A DNA stretch of 64,000 nucleotides, taken from assembly GCF_001742225.1 (NCBI RefSeq), contig NZ_CP017075.1, positions 744,001 through 808,000 on the forward strand, read 5' to 3'. Below are positions 16,001 through 29,001 of this stretch, piece after piece; positions within the stretch are counted from its first letter, which is position 1, and every line of letters begins with the position of its first letter. The notes beneath the pieces are model-generated. The model was not told the origin of the DNA. It ran no database searches and saw only the letters and a list, made by a program, of their open reading frames with translations. A program made the position numbers and the translations under genes. The stretch comes from Novosphingobium resinovorum. Lineage in GTDB: Bacteria > Pseudomonadota > Alphaproteobacteria > Sphingomonadales > Sphingomonadaceae.

Positions 16001-18382
16001 TCAGAAGTCCCGTCCGATCTTCAGCCCGATCACGCGTGGCCGGATCACATAGTCGTAGAACACGCCGCCCGTACCGGTCTGCCCCAAGGGATCGCCACAG
16101 GTGGTTTCAAGGCATTGGACGGAGCTGTTGATCACCCCGTTGCTGTCGAACATGTTGTTTGCATAAATATCAAAGCGCCAGATATCATTCTTTATACCGA
16201 TACTGAAGTCTGCGGTGGTGTAGGCGGCGAATTCGCCCTTGATGGCGTTCTCTGCATTGCGCAGATCGCTGCGTCGCTTGCCGATGTAATTGACTGCGCC
16301 CTGGATATGACCGGTCCATTCGCCGATCGGGAATTCGTAGCGAGCCAGGGCATTGCCCTTGAAGCGCGCGGTGATCGGCAGATGCGTTCCGGCTTGAGCC
16401 AGGCGGGTGTTCCCGTCGGGAATCGAGCAATCGAACGTGGCATTGGCGATGAGGCAGAAATCCTTGGTGATCTTGGCATCGTTGTAGCTGCCCGAGGCAT
16501 TGAGCGTCAGCCCGCCCTCGCGGTAGCCCATGTCGAATTCGACGCCGTAAATCCGTGCCTGACCCGCGTTGCGGATAAGCGTCAGCCCGTTTTCACCAAG
16601 GAATGATAGCTGGATGTTGCTCCAGTCTTCGCGGAACATCGCATAGTTGAAATGGAACGCGCCGATCTGGCTCTTCCAGCCGAATTCGTAGTTGTCCAGC
16701 GTGTCCGGCGCATAAGGTGGCTGACCGCCGCGACGATTGATCCCGCCAGGGCGGAAGCCGCGCGACCAGGTGGCATAGACCAGCCAGTCAGGCGTCAGCT
16801 TGTAGGTCAGGTTGGCCTTGTAGATAGATCCGGTGTCCGACGTCTTGGCATCGAGGTTGGTGCATGGCGAACCGGCGACCTTCGCCTCTTCGAAGCAGGC
16901 AGCGACGCCGGTGCGCGGCGAATAGCCGGCGCTGTAGCCGAAGAACCCTACGAGCGAGTTCTTGTACTTGTAGACCCGCAGGCCGCCTGTCGCGGTAAGC
17001 TGGTCGGTGATGTCGAAACTCAGTTCGCCGAAAGCGGCATAGTCGCGGTCCACGCGTTTCTGGCGGGTGAGCCAGATATCGCTTTCGGTGCCGGGCACGG
17101 TGATGGCGTCGGCGATGCCGTCGATGATGTAGTTCTGCGTAATTTCATGGACCTGGCGCTGGGCGAAGAGCCCTGCCATCAGGCGCAGGCGGCTATCCTG
17201 CGGCGAAGAGATACGCAGTTCGCCGAATTGGCGGCGGTATTTGTCACGCCCCTTGATGTACTGGTTCGGGCTGACGAGATCGCCCGCATTGTCGTAGAGG
17301 AACTCGCCCGAGCCATATAGCGCATCGTAAAAGTAAGAGTAGTCCGAATAGTCGGACTCCGTGCGGTCCTTGCGGTTGAGGATGCCGCCCGTGGCGACGA
17401 GGTCCCAGTTGCCGATCTTGCCCTCGATGGTGAGGGCGGCCTGATACCATTCGTCCTTGCTGCTTTCGGGGTTGTACTGGACGGTCTGGAGCTTCTTGCT
17501 GACCGCGCTCGAGCGTTCCTGCGCGAAGCTGCCGTTGACCTTCTGGACCTGCCCCATCAGCGTCGGGGTGATCGTCCAGTCGTCGTCCAGTTCGATGCCC
17601 AGCGCCATGCGGGCGCCGTAAGTGTCGACGTCGTTGTAATTCTTCTCGACGAGGTCTGCGTTGGTCTGGGTTATGCCCGAGACCGGGTATGTCCGGCTGC
17701 CGGCGATGTTGTCGATATAGCCGCCGTCATGCCGATACCAGCCGACAACGCGCAGGGCCGAGCGGTCGGACAGCCTGAAGTTCAGGAACCCCTGCGCCAC
17801 GCCGCCGACATCGCCGTGGGCGACGGAGTTCAGTTCCATGTCGGCCGCGCCGTAGGTGCCCGAGTAGTCGGGCTTGTTGGTCACGATCTTGATCGTCCCC
17901 GCCATCGAGCTTGCGCCGTAGATGGTGCCTTGCGGCCCCGCCAGCGCCTCCACGCGCGCGATGTCGTAGGCATGGATATCGAGCGCGCCCTGGATGGTCG
18001 TGATCGGCATCTCGTCGAGGTAGGTGCCCACGGTCGGCAGCGGACCGGAGTGATTGGCGTTCTCCCCCGACGCCACACCGCGGAAGTAAACCTGGCTGAA
18101 GCCGGGCTGAGTAGTCTGGATCGTGACCGAGGGGATGTTCTTGACCGCGTCCTGCAGTTCCTTGACCTGCAACTCGCGCAATTTCTCGCCGCCCAGCGCG
18201 GTGATGGCGATCGGCACGTCCTGGAGGTTTTCGGTTCGCTTTTGCGCGGTGACGAGGATGACGCCGTCCTCACCGGCGGCTGGAGCGCTTTGCGCCAACG
18301 CAGGTTGCGCTGCAGCAATCGCGGACGACCCGAGCAGCGCGACGACAACGCTGCGACGACAACCAAAACGCGATGAATTCAC
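16001..18382 (-). CDS. TonB-dependent receptor (sphingomonad catabolic type)
   Basis: The 793-residue outer-membrane receptor has a signal peptide ending QPALAQ, the TonB box VILVTAQKR, and a plug starting TENLQDVPIAITAL. Then comes a 22-strand-type barrel whose final residues end in F. This subclass usually imports organic nutrients, not siderophores. I chose GTG at 18382, because GGGGGAA lies five bases upstream; a GTG at 18421 is in frame but lacks such a site. Its stop is four bases before the APC permease start, so the pair likely forms an uptake operon. The upstream TPR-sulfotransferase is on the same strand but 128 bases away. Confidence 0.92.
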   Translation of the reverse strand: MNSSRFGCRRSVVVALLGSSAIAAAQPALAQSAPAAGEDGVILVTAQKRTENLQDVPIAITALGGEKLRELQVKELQDAVKNIPSVTIQTTQPGFSQVYFRGVASGENANHSGPLPTVGTYLDEMPITTIQGALDIHAYDIARVEALAGPQGTIYGASSMAGTIKIVTNKPDYSGTYGAADMELNSVAHGDVGGVAQGFLNFRLSDRSALRVVGWYRHDGGYIDNIAGSRTYPVSGITQTNADLVEKNYNDVDTYGARMALGIELDDDWTITPTLMGQVQKVNGSFAQERSSAVSKKLQTVQYNPESSKDEWYQAALTIEGKIGNWDLVATGGILNRKDRTESDYSDYSYFYDALYGSGEFLYDNAGDLVSPNQYIKGRDKYRRQFGELRISSPQDSRLRLMAGLFAQRQVHEITQNYIIDGIADAITVPGTESDIWLTRQKRVDRDYAAFGELSFDITDQLTATGGLRVYKYKNSLVGFFGYSAGYSPRTGVAACFEEAKVAGSPCTNLDAKTSDTGSIYKANLTYKLTPDWLVYATWSRGFRPGGINRRGGQPPYAPDTLDNYEFGWKSQIGAFHFNYAMFREDWSNIQLSFLGENGLTLIRNAGQARIYGVEFDMGYREGGLTLNASGSYNDAKITKDFCLIANATFDCSIPDGNTRLAQAGTHLPITARFKGNALARYEFPIGEWTGHIQGAVNYIGKRRSDLRNAENAIKGEFAAYTTADFSIGIKNDIWRFDIYANNMFDSNGVINSSVQCLETTCGDPLGQTGTGGVFYDYVIRPRVIGLKIGRDF

Positions 18383-18510
18383 CCGCTTCCCCCTGTAATT
18401 GCCTGATCGGGAAGCGGCCACAATTCATGAGATTTGACAATAGGTCAGCAATCGAACGCTAATTGTGCAGTGCAATGTATGACATTTTCGCCACAATTTT
18501 CAGAGCCGCT

Positions 18511-20289
18511 TCACCGTGTCGCATACGTCTCCGGCAGATCGCCAAGTGCCCGGCGTAGCGGGCCGAGCCAGGCGTCGTAGGGGCGCCACTGGTCCACGCC
18601 ATCGCGATTGAGGGGACGGCGCACCTGCTCGCTCGACGCGGTTCGAACTGCCCTGTCGTTGCGATGGAACTGAAGGCACCCCTCCTCGAAATCGAGAGCG
18701 AGATAAGCGAGAAGGGCGCGTACTTCCGCTTCGGGATCGTCCAGCAAGCGCTCATGAATTACCCGATGGATCCGTCCGGGCATGATCACGTCGTAATGTG
18801 CCATGGCGCGGACATATTCGGCATAGTAGCGTCCGATGTGCTCCAGATCGTAAGAGAACGCCTGCCCTTTCGCGAAATGCTGCCGGAAATTCGAGAAGCA
18901 GCAGTCCAGCGGAGCGCGGCGAGCGTCGATGATCCTGGCATTGGGGAGGATTGCGGCGATGAAGCCTGCATAAGCCCAGTTGTTGGGCAGTTTGTCGATG
19001 TAGAACGGCTTGTCTGTCTTGCGCTGGATGCGGGTGCGCTCGATGAACTCGGCGCCCAGTTCGGCAAGGCGGGAAGGGGGCATCGCGGCGAGCGCTTCCG
19101 GCCATTCCCGTGCGCTGCTGCCATAGGCCTGTGCTTCCCGCATGGCCATGGCTGGAATGTCTGGGAGTTCCATGGTGCCTTCCACCCGGGAATGGCTCGA
19201 CAGAATCTGTTCGATGAGCGTGGAGCCTGCGCGCGGCAGGCCGAGGATGAAGAGTGGGTCGGGGCAGGGATGGCCTGCCCCCTCGATCCGGGCAAGCAGT
19301 GTGGGGGTTACCGCTGCGATCACGGCATTCACCTGTTCGCGCACGACCTTCGGATCGAAATCGAGCTGTTCGCGGCGCACACGATTACCCGTCTCGTAGT
19401 GCTTGAAAGCGAGGTCCGCCACATTGCGATCGTCCAGCGCCTTGCCAAGTGCAAAGTGCAGGTGCAGGCGGTCGTCGTCAGAGAGCGTCTCGTCCTCCAG
19501 CGCGGCTTCCATCGCGGCGAGATCCGCGTCGCTGAACTGCCATGTCTTGAGGTTCGCCAGGCTCCACCAGACTTCCCCGAGCCCCGGTTCGATGGCGATT
19601 GCGCGGCGGTAGGCGGCAACGCTTTGCGCCTGCTCGCCCAGCGTCTTGAGAATGTGCCCGTAGCTCATCCAGAGCCTGGCGTGATCCGGAAACGTTTCCG
19701 TGAGGTCCGCATAGATGCGCCGCGCTTCGGCATAGTCGCCTATCCGTCCCAGCGCCGCCGCACGCAGGTTCAGATCGCCCGCCTGTGCTTCGCCTTGCGC
19801 GAGCACTGTGTCGAGAACGGCGACGGCCTCTGCGAAACGGTTCTGCCGATAGAGCGCGATGGCGAGGTTGGCGCGTGCCGCCGTGAAACCGGGGGCCAGT
19901 TCTAGGGCGCGGCGCAGCAGTGCCTCGGCGTCGCGATAGCGGCCGATGCGGCCCGCCAGCTCCGCCATCATCCGGATCGCTGCCACATCGGTGGGCTGGT
20001 CGCGAAGCCTTTGTCGCAGGCCGGCTTCCGCCACGGGCAGATCACCGGCGAACAACGCCCGGGCAATGATGACGAGGTCCGGGTCGTGCGCCGAAGCGCG
20101 GATTGCGTCTCCTTCGGCCATAATCGCCTCTTCGTCGCGCCCCAGGGCCCGCAGCGCCCGCCCAAGCATCCGGTAGACCACGGCATTGCGGGGTTCGCGC
20201 AGGATTCTGGCGCGCAAGACTGGCACTGCGCGTGCAGGGTCGGCAGCGACCAGGGCGGAGATCGAAACGGCGTCGGCGGGGCGGTTCAT
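18511..20289 (-). CDS. TPR-repeat protein with C-terminal sulfotransferase domain
   Basis: This 592-residue protein has about eight tetratricopeptide repeats (roughly residues 20-290), recognisable by the spacing of alanines in segments such as RDAEALLRRALELAPGF. A sulfotransferase domain follows. The PAPS 5'-phosphosulfate loop is LGLPRAGSTLIEQILSSH at about residue 345, and the 3'-phosphate segment is near IIDARRAPLDCCFSNF. It transfers sulfuryl groups from PAPS to an unknown acceptor, with the repeats likely binding a protein or peptide partner. This two-domain type is common in sphingomonads, often beside TonB receptors, as here. Confidence 0.9.
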   Translation of the reverse strand: MNRPADAVSISALVAADPARAVPVLRARILREPRNAVVYRMLGRALRALGRDEEAIMAEGDAIRASAHDPDLVIIARALFAGDLPVAEAGLRQRLRDQPTDVAAIRMMAELAGRIGRYRDAEALLRRALELAPGFTAARANLAIALYRQNRFAEAVAVLDTVLAQGEAQAGDLNLRAAALGRIGDYAEARRIYADLTETFPDHARLWMSYGHILKTLGEQAQSVAAYRRAIAIEPGLGEVWWSLANLKTWQFSDADLAAMEAALEDETLSDDDRLHLHFALGKALDDRNVADLAFKHYETGNRVRREQLDFDPKVVREQVNAVIAAVTPTLLARIEGAGHPCPDPLFILGLPRAGSTLIEQILSSHSRVEGTMELPDIPAMAMREAQAYGSSAREWPEALAAMPPSRLAELGAEFIERTRIQRKTDKPFYIDKLPNNWAYAGFIAAILPNARIIDARRAPLDCCFSNFRQHFAKGQAFSYDLEHIGRYYAEYVRAMAHYDVIMPGRIHRVIHERLLDDPEAEVRALLAYLALDFEEGCLQFHRNDRAVRTASSEQVRRPLNRDGVDQWRPYDAWLGPLRRALGDLPETYATR

Positions 20290-20463
20290 CTGCGTCCGGT
20301 TATGGGCAAGTCACGACATCATCACAAGCACGCCCGCCGCATCGTCCCGCGCTTGTGCATCTTGCAGAATTATGACAGCCTCTCGTGTGACTTGATCGCC
20401 GTAAAAGGGATCGTTAGCCGGGCGCTCCGCAGGCCGGGCTGACAACTCCAGGGGGTGAATCTC

Positions 20464-20679
20464 ATGCGCTTAAGTACTGTGCGCAAAGGAATTTTTAGGA
20501 CGCGATTGCCGGGTCTCGGAGAGTGTGCCCGTGTCGATATGAGTGCAGGCGATGCCGCGCCTTATCTTGAGCGGGACATGTACGTTCTGCTCGGTTTCGA
20601 GCCGAGTTTCGACCAGTTGCCCGAGCAATGCGCCGATGCGAAACCGGCATCGCGTCCGCTTTGGGCAGAGCAGTCCTGA
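20464..20679 (+). CDS. Small hypothetical protein
   Basis: A 71-residue open frame begins with ATG at 20464, with AGGGGG nine bases upstream, a convincing ribosome site. The product has no signal peptide or membrane segment. Its middle, ERDMYVLLGFEPSFDQLPEQ, looks protein-like, but I do not recognise a family. Codon bias is weaker than in the neighbouring genes. It sits alone in the 550-base gap between the sulfotransferase and helicase genes, divergent from the former. Confidence 0.42.
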   Translation: MRLSTVRKGIFRTRLPGLGECARVDMSAGDAAPYLERDMYVLLGFEPSFDQLPEQCADAKPASRPLWAEQS

Positions 20680-20842
20680 TCCCGTCAATCAGCACGAATC
20701 GTCGCGAAAGTGAAATTGTAGCGCGCAAATTCACGCGGTTTGGTCTATGGGCCGCCCAACAGGTGAGCCCGAGGGCCGCCACGCAGCCCTCCCTATGCTC
20801 TTTGAAAGCCGCCTCGAAGCGGCAGGACCCGTTGACCCTATA

Positions 20843-22648
<1,806 letters not shown>

Positions 22649-22671
22649 GGTACTGAAAACACGGGGGGCGA

Positions 22672-22781
22672 CCCTTCGACAAGCTCAGGGTGAGCGGGGT
22701 TGGTGTAAACCGCCCCGTTTCCAAGGTGGCGCGAGTTCGAAGGCAAACCTCCCGTCCCCGCTCAGGCTGAGCTTGTCGAAG
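22672..22781. repeat. Inverted pair of a 26-bp palindromic repeat
   Basis: Two copies of a CTTCGACAAGCTCAG-type element face each other, at 22674-22699 and 22756-22781, 56 bases apart. They differ at only two positions in 26, so the transcript could fold into one long stem. They lie just after the helicase stop codon and before its terminator. This element type occurs in intergenic positions of many sphingomonad genomes (recalled, not searched). Confidence 0.8.
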
Positions 22782-22803
22782 CCCCATCGGCCAGACGCGA
22801 AGC

Positions 22804-22850
22804 AAAAGAAAACCCCGGCCGCTCCTTCGAGCGCCGGGGTTTTCTTTTGT
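22804..22850. terminator. Bidirectional intrinsic terminator between helicase and purL
   Basis: A perfect 17-bp inverted repeat (CAAAAGAAAACCCCGGC and complement) carries A- and T-rich flanks on both sides, plus a smaller GCTC/GAGC inner stem. It can end transcription from the rightward helicase gene and from the leftward purL gene, whose stop lies 25 bases away. Confidence 0.92.
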
Positions 22851-22874
22851 CCCGAAGGGCCGGGGGAAGGGCTC

Positions 22875-25034
<2,160 letters not shown>

Positions 25035-25080
25035 GGGGGAGCCCTTAGCCGCGTCTTTCCGGCTGCGCCAGAGCGTATGG

Positions 25081-25108
25081 ACATAACGGCACTCAACGGC
25101 ACCTAAAG
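25081..25108 (-). repeat. 28-bp repeat, copy 2, upstream of purL
   Basis: This is the exact reverse complement of 10283-10310. Read on the minus strand it points toward purL, with its proximal end 46 bases from the purL start, and contains two GTGCCGTT units in tandem. It lies in the 183-base gap between purL and the divergent xseB gene. Confidence 0.9.
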
Positions 25109-25217
25109 GGGGTCTAGAAGAGGGGCTGGGCAGCACCAAGGTCTTCCATACGACGTTACGGCCGGTAAATACTGGCCCCACCTTGACCGTTACTGCGCCG
25201 AGCGCCATTGCTTGCCC

Positions 25218-25463
25218 ATGGAATCCGAAACTTCGACCATCGACACGCTCAGCTTCGAGGATGCACTGCGCGCGCTGGAAACCATCGTGCGCCAGCTCGA
25301 AAGCGGCGACGTGCCACTGGAAGATTCGATCTCGCTCTACGAAAAGGGCGAGAAGCTGCGGCAGCATTGCCAGAAGCGCCTCGACGCTGCGCAGGCGCGG
25401 ATCGAGCGTATCGTCGCCGGGCCGGACGGCGCGGCGGCGGGCACCCAGCCTTTCGACCTGTGA
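25218..25463 (+). CDS. xseB: Exodeoxyribonuclease VII small subunit
   Basis: This 81-residue protein pairs with XseA to form the single-strand exonuclease VII. The family signature is complete: [20 protein letters not shown], then [16 protein letters not shown] and a C-terminal helix [15 protein letters not shown] at 25218 was preferred over the TTG two codons upstream. The gene overlaps ispA by four bases (GTGA), the common alphaproteobacterial xseB-ispA arrangement. Confidence 0.95.
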   Translation: MESETSTIDTLSFEDALRALETIVRQLESGDVPLEDSISLYEKGEKLRQHCQKRLDAAQARIERIVAGPDGAAAGTQPFDL

Positions 25464-26368
25464 CCGAAGTGGCCGCGCCTGATTCGCTGCTGGCCGAGGG
25501 TCTCGCGCGGATCGCCGAGGAGATCGACGGCGCCTTCGACGCGCTGCTCGCCGTTCCCGACGATGCCCGCGCTAAGCTGGTGGAGGCGATGCGCTATGCC
25601 GCGATCGGCGGGGGCAAGCGGCTGCGTCCGCTGCTGCTCGCCAGCGTCGCGGAGATGTACGGCGTCCAGCGCGAAGCTGCGATCCGGGCCGGTATCGCCA
25701 TCGAATCGATCCACGTCTATTCGCTGATCCACGACGATCTGCCGTGCATGGACGATGACGCCCTGCGCCATGGCAAGCCGACGCTTCATCTGGCGTTCGA
25801 CGAGGCCACTGCCGTGCTTGCAGGCGATTCGCTGCACGCCTTCGCTTTCGAGGTCCTGTCCGATCCGGCGACCACGCCCGATCCCTTTACCCGCATCGAA
25901 CTCGTCCGCACGCTCGGCCACGCCAGCGGCGCGCAGGGCATGGCAGGCGGGCAGATGATGGACCTCGTCGCCGAAACCAGCGAGTTCGACCTGCAGACCG
26001 TCACCCGCCTGCAGCAGCTCAAGACCGGCGCGCTGCTCGGCGCGGCGGTGGAGATGGGCGCGATCCTCGGCCGCATTCCGCCGGAGGGGCGCACACATCT
26101 GCGCGGCTATGCCCGCGACATCGGGCTGGCCTTCCAGATCGCCGATGATCTCATCGACCACGAGGGCGACGCCGCTCTCGCGGGCAAGGCCGTGGGCAAG
26201 GACGCGGCGGCGGGCAAGGAAACCTTCGTCTCGCTGCTCGGCCCCGAACGCGCCCGCGAACAGGCGCGCATGCTGGTCGAGCAAGCCGTCGGCCATCTCG
26301 CCCAGCATGGGAAGGAAGCCGACCTGCTTCGCGCCGTTGCGCGCTATATCATCGAGAGGGATCACTGA
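25460..26368 (+). CDS. ispA: Farnesyl/geranyl diphosphate synthase
   Basis: The 302-residue trans-prenyltransferase condenses isopentenyl diphosphate onto allylic diphosphates for quinone, undecaprenyl and terpenoid synthesis. The first Asp-rich motif is [10 protein letters not shown] (residues 91-100) and the second is [13 protein letters not shown]. The IPP-binding GGGKRLRP lies at residues 50-57. The GTG start at 25460 overlaps the xseB stop. The next gene, coaD, begins within its stop (TGATG), so xseB, ispA and coaD are one operon. Confidence 0.95.
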   Translation: MTEVAAPDSLLAEGLARIAEEIDGAFDALLAVPDDARAKLVEAMRYAAIGGGKRLRPLLLASVAEMYGVQREAAIRAGIAIESIHVYSLIHDDLPCMDDDALRHGKPTLHLAFDEATAVLAGDSLHAFAFEVLSDPATTPDPFTRIELVRTLGHASGAQGMAGGQMMDLVAETSEFDLQTVTRLQQLKTGALLGAAVEMGAILGRIPPEGRTHLRGYARDIGLAFQIADDLIDHEGDAALAGKAVGKDAAAGKETFVSLLGPERAREQARMLVEQAVGHLAQHGKEADLLRAVARYIIERDH

Positions 26369-26886
26369 TGGCTTCGGCTGAGCGTATCGGCGTCTACCCC
26401 GGCACTTTCGACCCGATCACGCTGGGCCATGCCGACATCATCCGGCGCGGCGCCAAGCTGGTGGACAAGCTGATCATCGGCGTCACCACCAACCCGTCGA
26501 AAAACCCGCTGTTCACGCCGGACGAGCGCATGGCCATGGTCGAGCGCGAGGTCGCGGCGATGGGGATCGACAACGTCAGCGTCGTCGGCTTCAATGCGCT
26601 GCTGATGAAGTTCGCCCAGAAGCAGGGCGCCAGCGTGATCGTGCGCGGCCTGCGCGCGGTGGCGGACTTTGAATACGAATACCAGATGGCCGGCATGAAC
26701 CAGCAGCTCAATTCCACCATCGAGACGGTGTTTCTGATGGCGGACGTCAGCCTGCAGCCGATCGCGTCCAAGCTGGTCAAGGAAATCGCGATGTTCGGGG
26801 GCGACATCGTGAAGTTCGTCAGCCCGGCGGTACGTGAGGACGTCGTCGGGCGGATCGCGCAAAACGGATTATTGGGGGACTACTGA
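26368..26886 (+). CDS. coaD: Phosphopantetheine adenylyltransferase
   Basis: This 172-residue enzyme makes dephospho-CoA from 4'-phosphopantetheine and ATP. The nucleotidyltransferase signature GTFDPITLGH is at residues 12-21, the conserved VIVRGLRAVADFEYEYQMA follows, and the late ATP loop is METVFLMADVSLQPIASKLVKE-like (seen as TVFLMADVSLQPIASK). Length is normal. The start codon shares a base with the ispA stop, and GAGAGGG lies upstream as a ribosome site. Confidence 0.96.
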   Translation: MASAERIGVYPGTFDPITLGHADIIRRGAKLVDKLIIGVTTNPSKNPLFTPDERMAMVEREVAAMGIDNVSVVGFNALLMKFAQKQGASVIVRGLRAVADFEYEYQMAGMNQQLNSTIETVFLMADVSLQPIASKLVKEIAMFGGDIVKFVSPAVREDVVGRIAQNGLLGDY

Positions 26887-26998
26887 GCTTGCGCGGATGG
26901 GCGGGTCCGCGTGGAAATCATTCATTGTGCCGACAGCGGGGGCGCTTTATCGCGTCCGATTACGCGGCTCGGCCGTTCATTGCCCAGGTGACAGATAC

Positions 26999-27700
26999 AT
27001 GAAGTTTCGCCTTCCCCTGACCGCGCTGATGCTCGGCGCCGCCCTCGTCGCGGCCCCGGCCATCGCGAAGGACAAGGACAAAAAGGACGAGGCAGCGGCC
27101 ACGCCGACGCCTCCGCCCCTGCCGACCACGATCGACACCGACATCACGCATGAGCCCGAGAACGTGCTCCTGCTTGACTTGTCGGACGGCGGCCGCGTCG
27201 CCATTCGCATGATGCCGCAGTGGGCTCCGCACCATGTCGAGCGGGTCAAGACGCTGGCGGCGCAGGGCTTCTACAACGGCCAGATATTCCACCGCGTGAT
27301 CGACGGATTCATGGCGCAGACGGGCGATCCGACCGGCACCGGGCAGGGCGGCTCGCAGCTTCCCGACCTTCAGGCCGAATTCAACACGATGCCGCACCTC
27401 CGCGGCACCGTTTCGATGGCGCGCACCAACGACCCGAACAGCGCCAACAGCCAGTTCTTCATCGTGTTCTATCCGCGCTTCGCGCTGGACAAGAAGTACA
27501 CGGTGTTCGGCCGTGTGATCTCGGGGATGCAGTACGTCGATGCGATCCATCGCGGCGAGCCGCCCGAGGACCCGACGAAGATTGTCCAGGCCTCGCTGGC
27601 GTCGGAGAACAAGCCGGCCCCGGCCGCGCCGGTGGCTCCGGCGGCACCTGCGCTGAAGGCGCCTTCGATTTCGGACCTGAACAACTCCAAGTCCAACTGA
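26999..27700 (+). CDS. Periplasmic cyclophilin-type peptidyl-prolyl isomerase
   Basis: The 233-residue protein has a signal peptide (residues 1-23, ending PAIA), a Lys/Asp and Pro-rich linker, a cyclophilin domain (about 55-195), and an Ala/Pro-rich tail. Domain landmarks are GFYNGQIFHRVIDGFMAQTG with the catalytic Arg after FH, GTVSMARTNDPNSANSQFF, and YTVFGRVISGM. It isomerises prolyl bonds in exported proteins. The ATG at 26999 gives the signal peptide; the longer upstream reading runs into coaD. It is probably transcribed with coaD or from the 112-base gap. Confidence 0.92.
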   Translation: MKFRLPLTALMLGAALVAAPAIAKDKDKKDEAAATPTPPPLPTTIDTDITHEPENVLLLDLSDGGRVAIRMMPQWAPHHVERVKTLAAQGFYNGQIFHRVIDGFMAQTGDPTGTGQGGSQLPDLQAEFNTMPHLRGTVSMARTNDPNSANSQFFIVFYPRFALDKKYTVFGRVISGMQYVDAIHRGEPPEDPTKIVQASLASENKPAPAAPVAPAAPALKAPSISDLNNSKSN

Positions 27701-27707
27701 GCCAATC

Positions 27708-27738
27708 GCGTCGTCCCAGGCTCGCCCGGGACCGCTGG
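27708..27738 (-). repeat. REP-like element, reverse copy (GTCGTCCC...GGGACCG family)
   Basis: This segment is an imperfect reverse complement of the element at 27785-27826, with which it can form a long stem. It lies eight bases after the cyclophilin stop codon. It shares the GCGTCGTCCC start and the CGGGACCG end with that family, with several substitutions between. Confidence 0.65.
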
Positions 27739-27784
27739 CCGTAAACAACTCCTCTTCCGGCGGGGCACCCGTGGCCGGGGGGCG

Positions 27785-27826
27785 CCTAAAGACAGCCACC
27801 GGTCCCGGATCAAGTCCGGGACGACG
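27785..27826 (+). repeat. REP-like element (CCTAAAGAC...GTCCGGGACGACG), copy 1
   Basis: About 42 bases match the element at 59156-59197, including the nine-base start CCTAAAGAC and a 27-base core. The core has a perfect eight-bp stem GTCCCGGA / TCCGGGAC with loop TCAAG. It lies in the 163-base gap between the cyclophilin and queA genes and may terminate or stabilise the upstream transcript. Confidence 0.85.
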
Positions 27827-27863
27827 CCTTGCCCGCAGCCCCGCTCTGGTCTAGCGCGCCGCC

Positions 27864-28892
27864 ATGCGCGTAGACCTCTTCGACTTCGACCTTCCGCCCG
27901 AGAGCATCGCCCTGCGTCCGGCGCGTCCGCGCGATGCGGCGAAGATGCTAGTGGTGGACGGCGACACTCCCTTCGCCGACCATCACGTCCGCGACCTGCC
28001 TGCTCAACTGCGCGCAGGCGATGTCCTCGTCTTCAACGACACCCGCGTCATCCCCGCCCAGCTTGAGGGCACGCGCGGAGAAGCGCGCATCGGCGCCACG
28101 CTCCACAAGCGTATCGACCTTCGCCGCTGGCAGGCGTTCGTGCGCAACGCCAAGCGCCTGCGCGAGGGCGACCGCATCGCTTTCCCGGCGGAGGTTACCG
28201 CCATCGCGGAAAGCCGCCTGCCCGACGGCAGCTGGACGCTCGCCTTCGAGGGCGACGAGCCGGTCGAAGTCCTGCTCGAACGTGCAGGGAGGATGCCGCT
28301 GCCGCCCTACATCGCGGGCAAGCGACCCACCGACGAGGCCGACGCCAGCGACTACCAGACGATGTTCGCGCGCGAGAAGGGCGCTGTCGCCGCACCCACG
28401 GCGGCGCTGCACTTCACCCCCGAACTGGTCGAGGCGCTCGACGCGGCGGGCGTGGCGCGCGAGACGCTGACGCTCCACGTCGGCGCAGGCACCTTCCTGC
28501 CGGTGAAGGCCGACGACACCGTGGACCACCAGATGCACGCCGAGTTCGGCCGCATCGATCAGGCCACCGCCGACCGCCTCAACGCCGCGCGCGCCGCCGG
28601 TGGCCGGGTGATCGCAGTAGGCACCACCTCGCTGCGCCTGCTCGAAAGCGCCACCGGCGAAGACGGCGTGATCCGTCCGTTCGAGGGCGACACCGCGATC
28701 TTCATCACCCCGGGCTACCGCTTCCGCGCGATTGACGGGTTGATGACCAACTTCCACCTGCCCAAGTCCACGCTGATGATGCTGGTTTCGGCGCTGATGG
28801 GGCTGGAGAAGATGCAGGCGGTCTACGCCCATGCCATCGCCAACGGCTATCGCTTCTACAGCTACGGGGATTCCTCGCTGCTGCTTCCGTGA
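27864..28892 (+). CDS. queA: S-adenosylmethionine:tRNA ribosyltransferase-isomerase
   Basis: The 342-residue enzyme moves the ribosyl part of SAM onto 7-aminomethyl-7-deazaguanine in tRNA, giving epoxyqueuosine. Family landmarks are the start [67 protein letters not shown] and [16 protein letters not shown]. Length is normal. The tgt gene, which acts one step earlier in queuosine synthesis, lies about 3.8 kb downstream on the same strand. Confidence 0.97.
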   Translation: MRVDLFDFDLPPESIALRPARPRDAAKMLVVDGDTPFADHHVRDLPAQLRAGDVLVFNDTRVIPAQLEGTRGEARIGATLHKRIDLRRWQAFVRNAKRLREGDRIAFPAEVTAIAESRLPDGSWTLAFEGDEPVEVLLERAGRMPLPPYIAGKRPTDEADASDYQTMFAREKGAVAAPTAALHFTPELVEALDAAGVARETLTLHVGAGTFLPVKADDTVDHQMHAEFGRIDQATADRLNAARAAGGRVIAVGTTSLRLLESATGEDGVIRPFEGDTAIFITPGYRFRAIDGLMTNFHLPKSTLMMLVSALMGLEKMQAVYAHAIANGYRFYSYGDSSLLLP

Positions 28893-28900
28893 CTTGCGTG

Positions 28901-28940
28901 GTTACGGGAAGGTTACGGATGGCTGTTAAATTGCTGTAAG
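28901..28940 (+). promoter_or_regulatory. Candidate Pho-box-like direct-repeat array before nuclease gene
   Basis: Four seven-base units are spaced exactly 11 bases apart: GTTACGG, GTTACGG, CTGTTAA and CTGTAAG, starting at 28901, 28912, 28923 and 28934. The last two (CTGTTAA-ATTG-CTGTAAG) have the 7-4-7 layout of a PhoB box (consensus CTGTCAT-N4-CTGTCAT), with substitutions. They end 61 bases before the start of a secreted nuclease gene, a plausible phosphate-starvation target. No mapped promoter supports this. Confidence 0.45.
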
Positions 28941-29001
28941 CCTTTGCGGCGCACTGTCGGCCCCAATGCCCGGGAAGGTCCGGGCGCATGGGGGCGGCCA
29001 C

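Noticed and set aside
16001..20289. Polysaccharide utilisation locus (receptor with nearby glycosidase-like gene)
   Set aside because: There is no SusD-like lipoprotein, and the glycosidase-like gene is 5 kb away across unrelated operons.
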